Below, piece after piece: positions 62,957 through 64,000 of a stretch of 64,000 nt of DNA. The stretch spans positions 1-64,000 of the forward strand of contig CAMJPD010000002.1 in assembly GCA_946407765.1 (NCBI GenBank), in the 5' to 3' direction. Both the position numbers and the translations under genes were made by a program. The notes below the pieces were generated by a model. It did no database searches. It was not told the origin of the DNA and worked only from the letters and a program-made list of their open reading frames with translations. Each line of letters begins with the position of its first letter. The stretch's first letter is position 1. This stretch comes from an uncultured Lachnospiraceae bacterium (GTDB taxonomy: Bacteria > Bacillota > Clostridia > Lachnospirales > Lachnospiraceae).

Positions 62957-64000
62957 TTAGTTCTTCATTATTGGCACTATTTGTAAATTTTCTAATTTGT
63001 CACTGCCGATTAATTTCATTACGCTTTCATTTGTCTTAACAATATTTTCAGCATCATTTATAGTAAATAAATAATCATATAGGTTTATCCGTTCTATTAA
63101 TTCTTCTGGTTTACTACTATCTAAATACAATATGTCTAGAGCATGTCCATCAACGTAATATTGCAATATCGTACTCTGAACCCAATTGCTAAAGTCTTTA
63201 TTCATCATCACAAGTAATATTTTGTTGCCCCTTTTATATAACTGTTCAAGTTCTTCTGAAAATTTATCGTAGTTATCGTTTCCCATTTGTCTAAAATTCT
63301 TCATTAAGAAACCAGGGCAGTATTGGAACAATCCTTTGATCTCTATCACCTGTGAATAACTTCTATGTTTTAAATCTACATTATTTGCAATCACATATGT
63401 TGAATGTACCAAGACACATATATAAGAGGCTATGAAAAATGAAATCACCAACCTACAATTTGTATTGTAATAATACTGAATAATAACGAAGGCCATAAAG
63501 AAATACATGCCCATAACGAAGTTAGACATATATCTATCATAACCTGCTAACGCTAATGCCTCTGCTTCAGAAAATCTTGTTGCATATAAAAAAAACATTA
63601 AAACAGCTTTATATATGTATGCAATAAACACTCCTACCGCTGCAAGATACAACTTTCTTTCTTTTGAAAAATATCCTATCAAGATTATGGTAATAATTGC
63701 CACAAGACCTGATGCTATATACGAAAGTCTAAAGAAGATTCTGCTATTGGCCAGCATTGAGATATAAACCAATAAGAGTTTTCTTACATGAGGTATATTA
63801 TTCGTATTCAATGTGATGACATCAAGTATTTCAGTGAAATTTACACTCCCATATCCTTGTATTCCTGAATTTACATAATTTGAGTGAATATAGATATTTA
63901 ATACAGCCCATATTATTACAGAAATTACTACAGGTATTATATAATCAACTAATCTTTTATTACCAAATATAAACATAAAGAGTAATACAACTGGAATAAG
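62957..64000 (-). CDS. Polytopic membrane protein, partial
   Basis: The frame is open to the window edge (64000), so the true start lies outside; the ATG at 63976 is internal, with hydrophobic codons ahead of it. At least seven membrane helices in the first ~200 residues, then a soluble C-terminal part of about 125 residues (GNKILLVMMNKDFSNW). AGYDRYMSNFVMGMYF resembles end segments of GT-C-like or polymerase-like membrane proteins of glycan loci. Possibly a glycosyltransferase or polymerase; I cannot name it. A promoter for the next operon follows in the 191-base gap. Confidence 0.65.
   Translation of the reverse strand, partial: LIPVVLLFMFIFGNKRLVDYIIPVVISVIIWAVLNIYIHSNYVNSGIQGYGSVNFTEILDVITLNTNNIPHVRKLLLVYISMLANSRIFFRLSYIASGLVAIITIILIGYFSKERKLYLAAVGVFIAYIYKAVLMFFLYATRFSEAEALALAGYDRYMSNFVMGMYFFMAFVIIQYYYNTNCRLVISFFIASYICVLVHSTYVIANNVDLKHRSYSQVIEIKGLFQYCPGFLMKNFRQMGNDNYDKFSEELEQLYKRGNKILLVMMNKDFSNWVQSTILQYYVDGHALDILYLDSSKPEELIERINLYDYLFTINDAENIVKTNESVMKLIGSDKLENLQIVPIMKN

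Noticed and set aside
1..64000. CRISPR arrays, tRNA or rRNA genes, insertion sequences
   Set aside because: None seen: no regularly spaced repeats, no cloverleaf-like segments noticed and no transposase or integrase frames.

Overview
The window is AT-rich (about 30% GC by eye). It looks like a chromosomal segment of a low-GC Gram-positive anaerobe, most plausibly of the class Clostridia and near the Lachnospiraceae. Grounds: strong Shine-Dalgarno sequences (AAAGGAG), LCSC lipoboxes, a TspO/BioY/ROK/CYTH accessory set, a PolC-type N-terminal domain (PolC is a Firmicutes polymerase), and Firmicutes-type surface-sugar genes. Nearly every gene is on the minus strand; only thrC and thrB are on the plus strand. 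I see no rRNA, tRNA, CRISPR array or insertion sequence. No gap between genes exceeds about 210 bases.

Layout, left to right. 1-5.2 kb: the start of a UvrD-type helicase, then rbfA, infB and nusA (read nusA to rbfA), without the usual rimP, ylxR and ylxQ. nusA has its own promoter and a hairpin in its leader. 5.3-12.9 kb: a secreted PepSY protein; then, in reading order, mutL, miaA, radA, a stand-alone PolC N-terminal-like protein, and an OmpR-type two-component system. 12.9-23.2 kb: reading right to left, homoserine dehydrogenase, aspartate kinase, aspartate-semialdehyde dehydrogenase, a BioY transporter, an AlgX/DHHW-like lipoprotein, a gyrase B subunit, a lipoprotein, a Nudix hydrolase, a ROK kinase and a CYTH protein. 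23.3-25.7 kb: thrC and thrB, divergent from hom, so the whole aspartate-to-threonine route is present. 25.8-27.3 kb: PPC-domain, phosphodiesterase-like and TspO genes.

From 27.5 kb to the right edge lies a large cell-surface polysaccharide locus. Its right part (39.2-62.8 kb) makes GDP-mannose and GDP-fucose (ManC, Gmd, Fcl), a pseudaminic-acid-type nonulosonic acid (PseB, PseC, PseI, an SpsF-type cytidylyltransferase, GNAT enzymes), and probably an unusual acyl-decorated sugar (FkbH-like protein, acyl carrier protein, AAC(3)-fold acyltransferase, VOC protein). It also has several glycosyltransferases and an ABC flippase. Its left part (27.5-32.6 kb) has Glf, a nucleotide-sugar epimerase, a GT2 enzyme and a GT-C membrane enzyme.

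Between these two halves (32.8-39.1 kb) sits a small island. It has a Panacea-domain antitoxin and RelE-like toxin pair, overlapping end to end with an unknown membrane-anchored protein and a MATE/Wzx-type exporter in one four-gene unit. That unit is bounded by a perfect consensus promoter and a terminator. Beside it are a UDG-like protein, a HEPN-like protein, a small coiled-coil membrane protein and a DUF4238 protein flanked by short direct repeats. This island and the FkbH/ACP/AAC(3) module are the parts most likely to hold undescribed biology.
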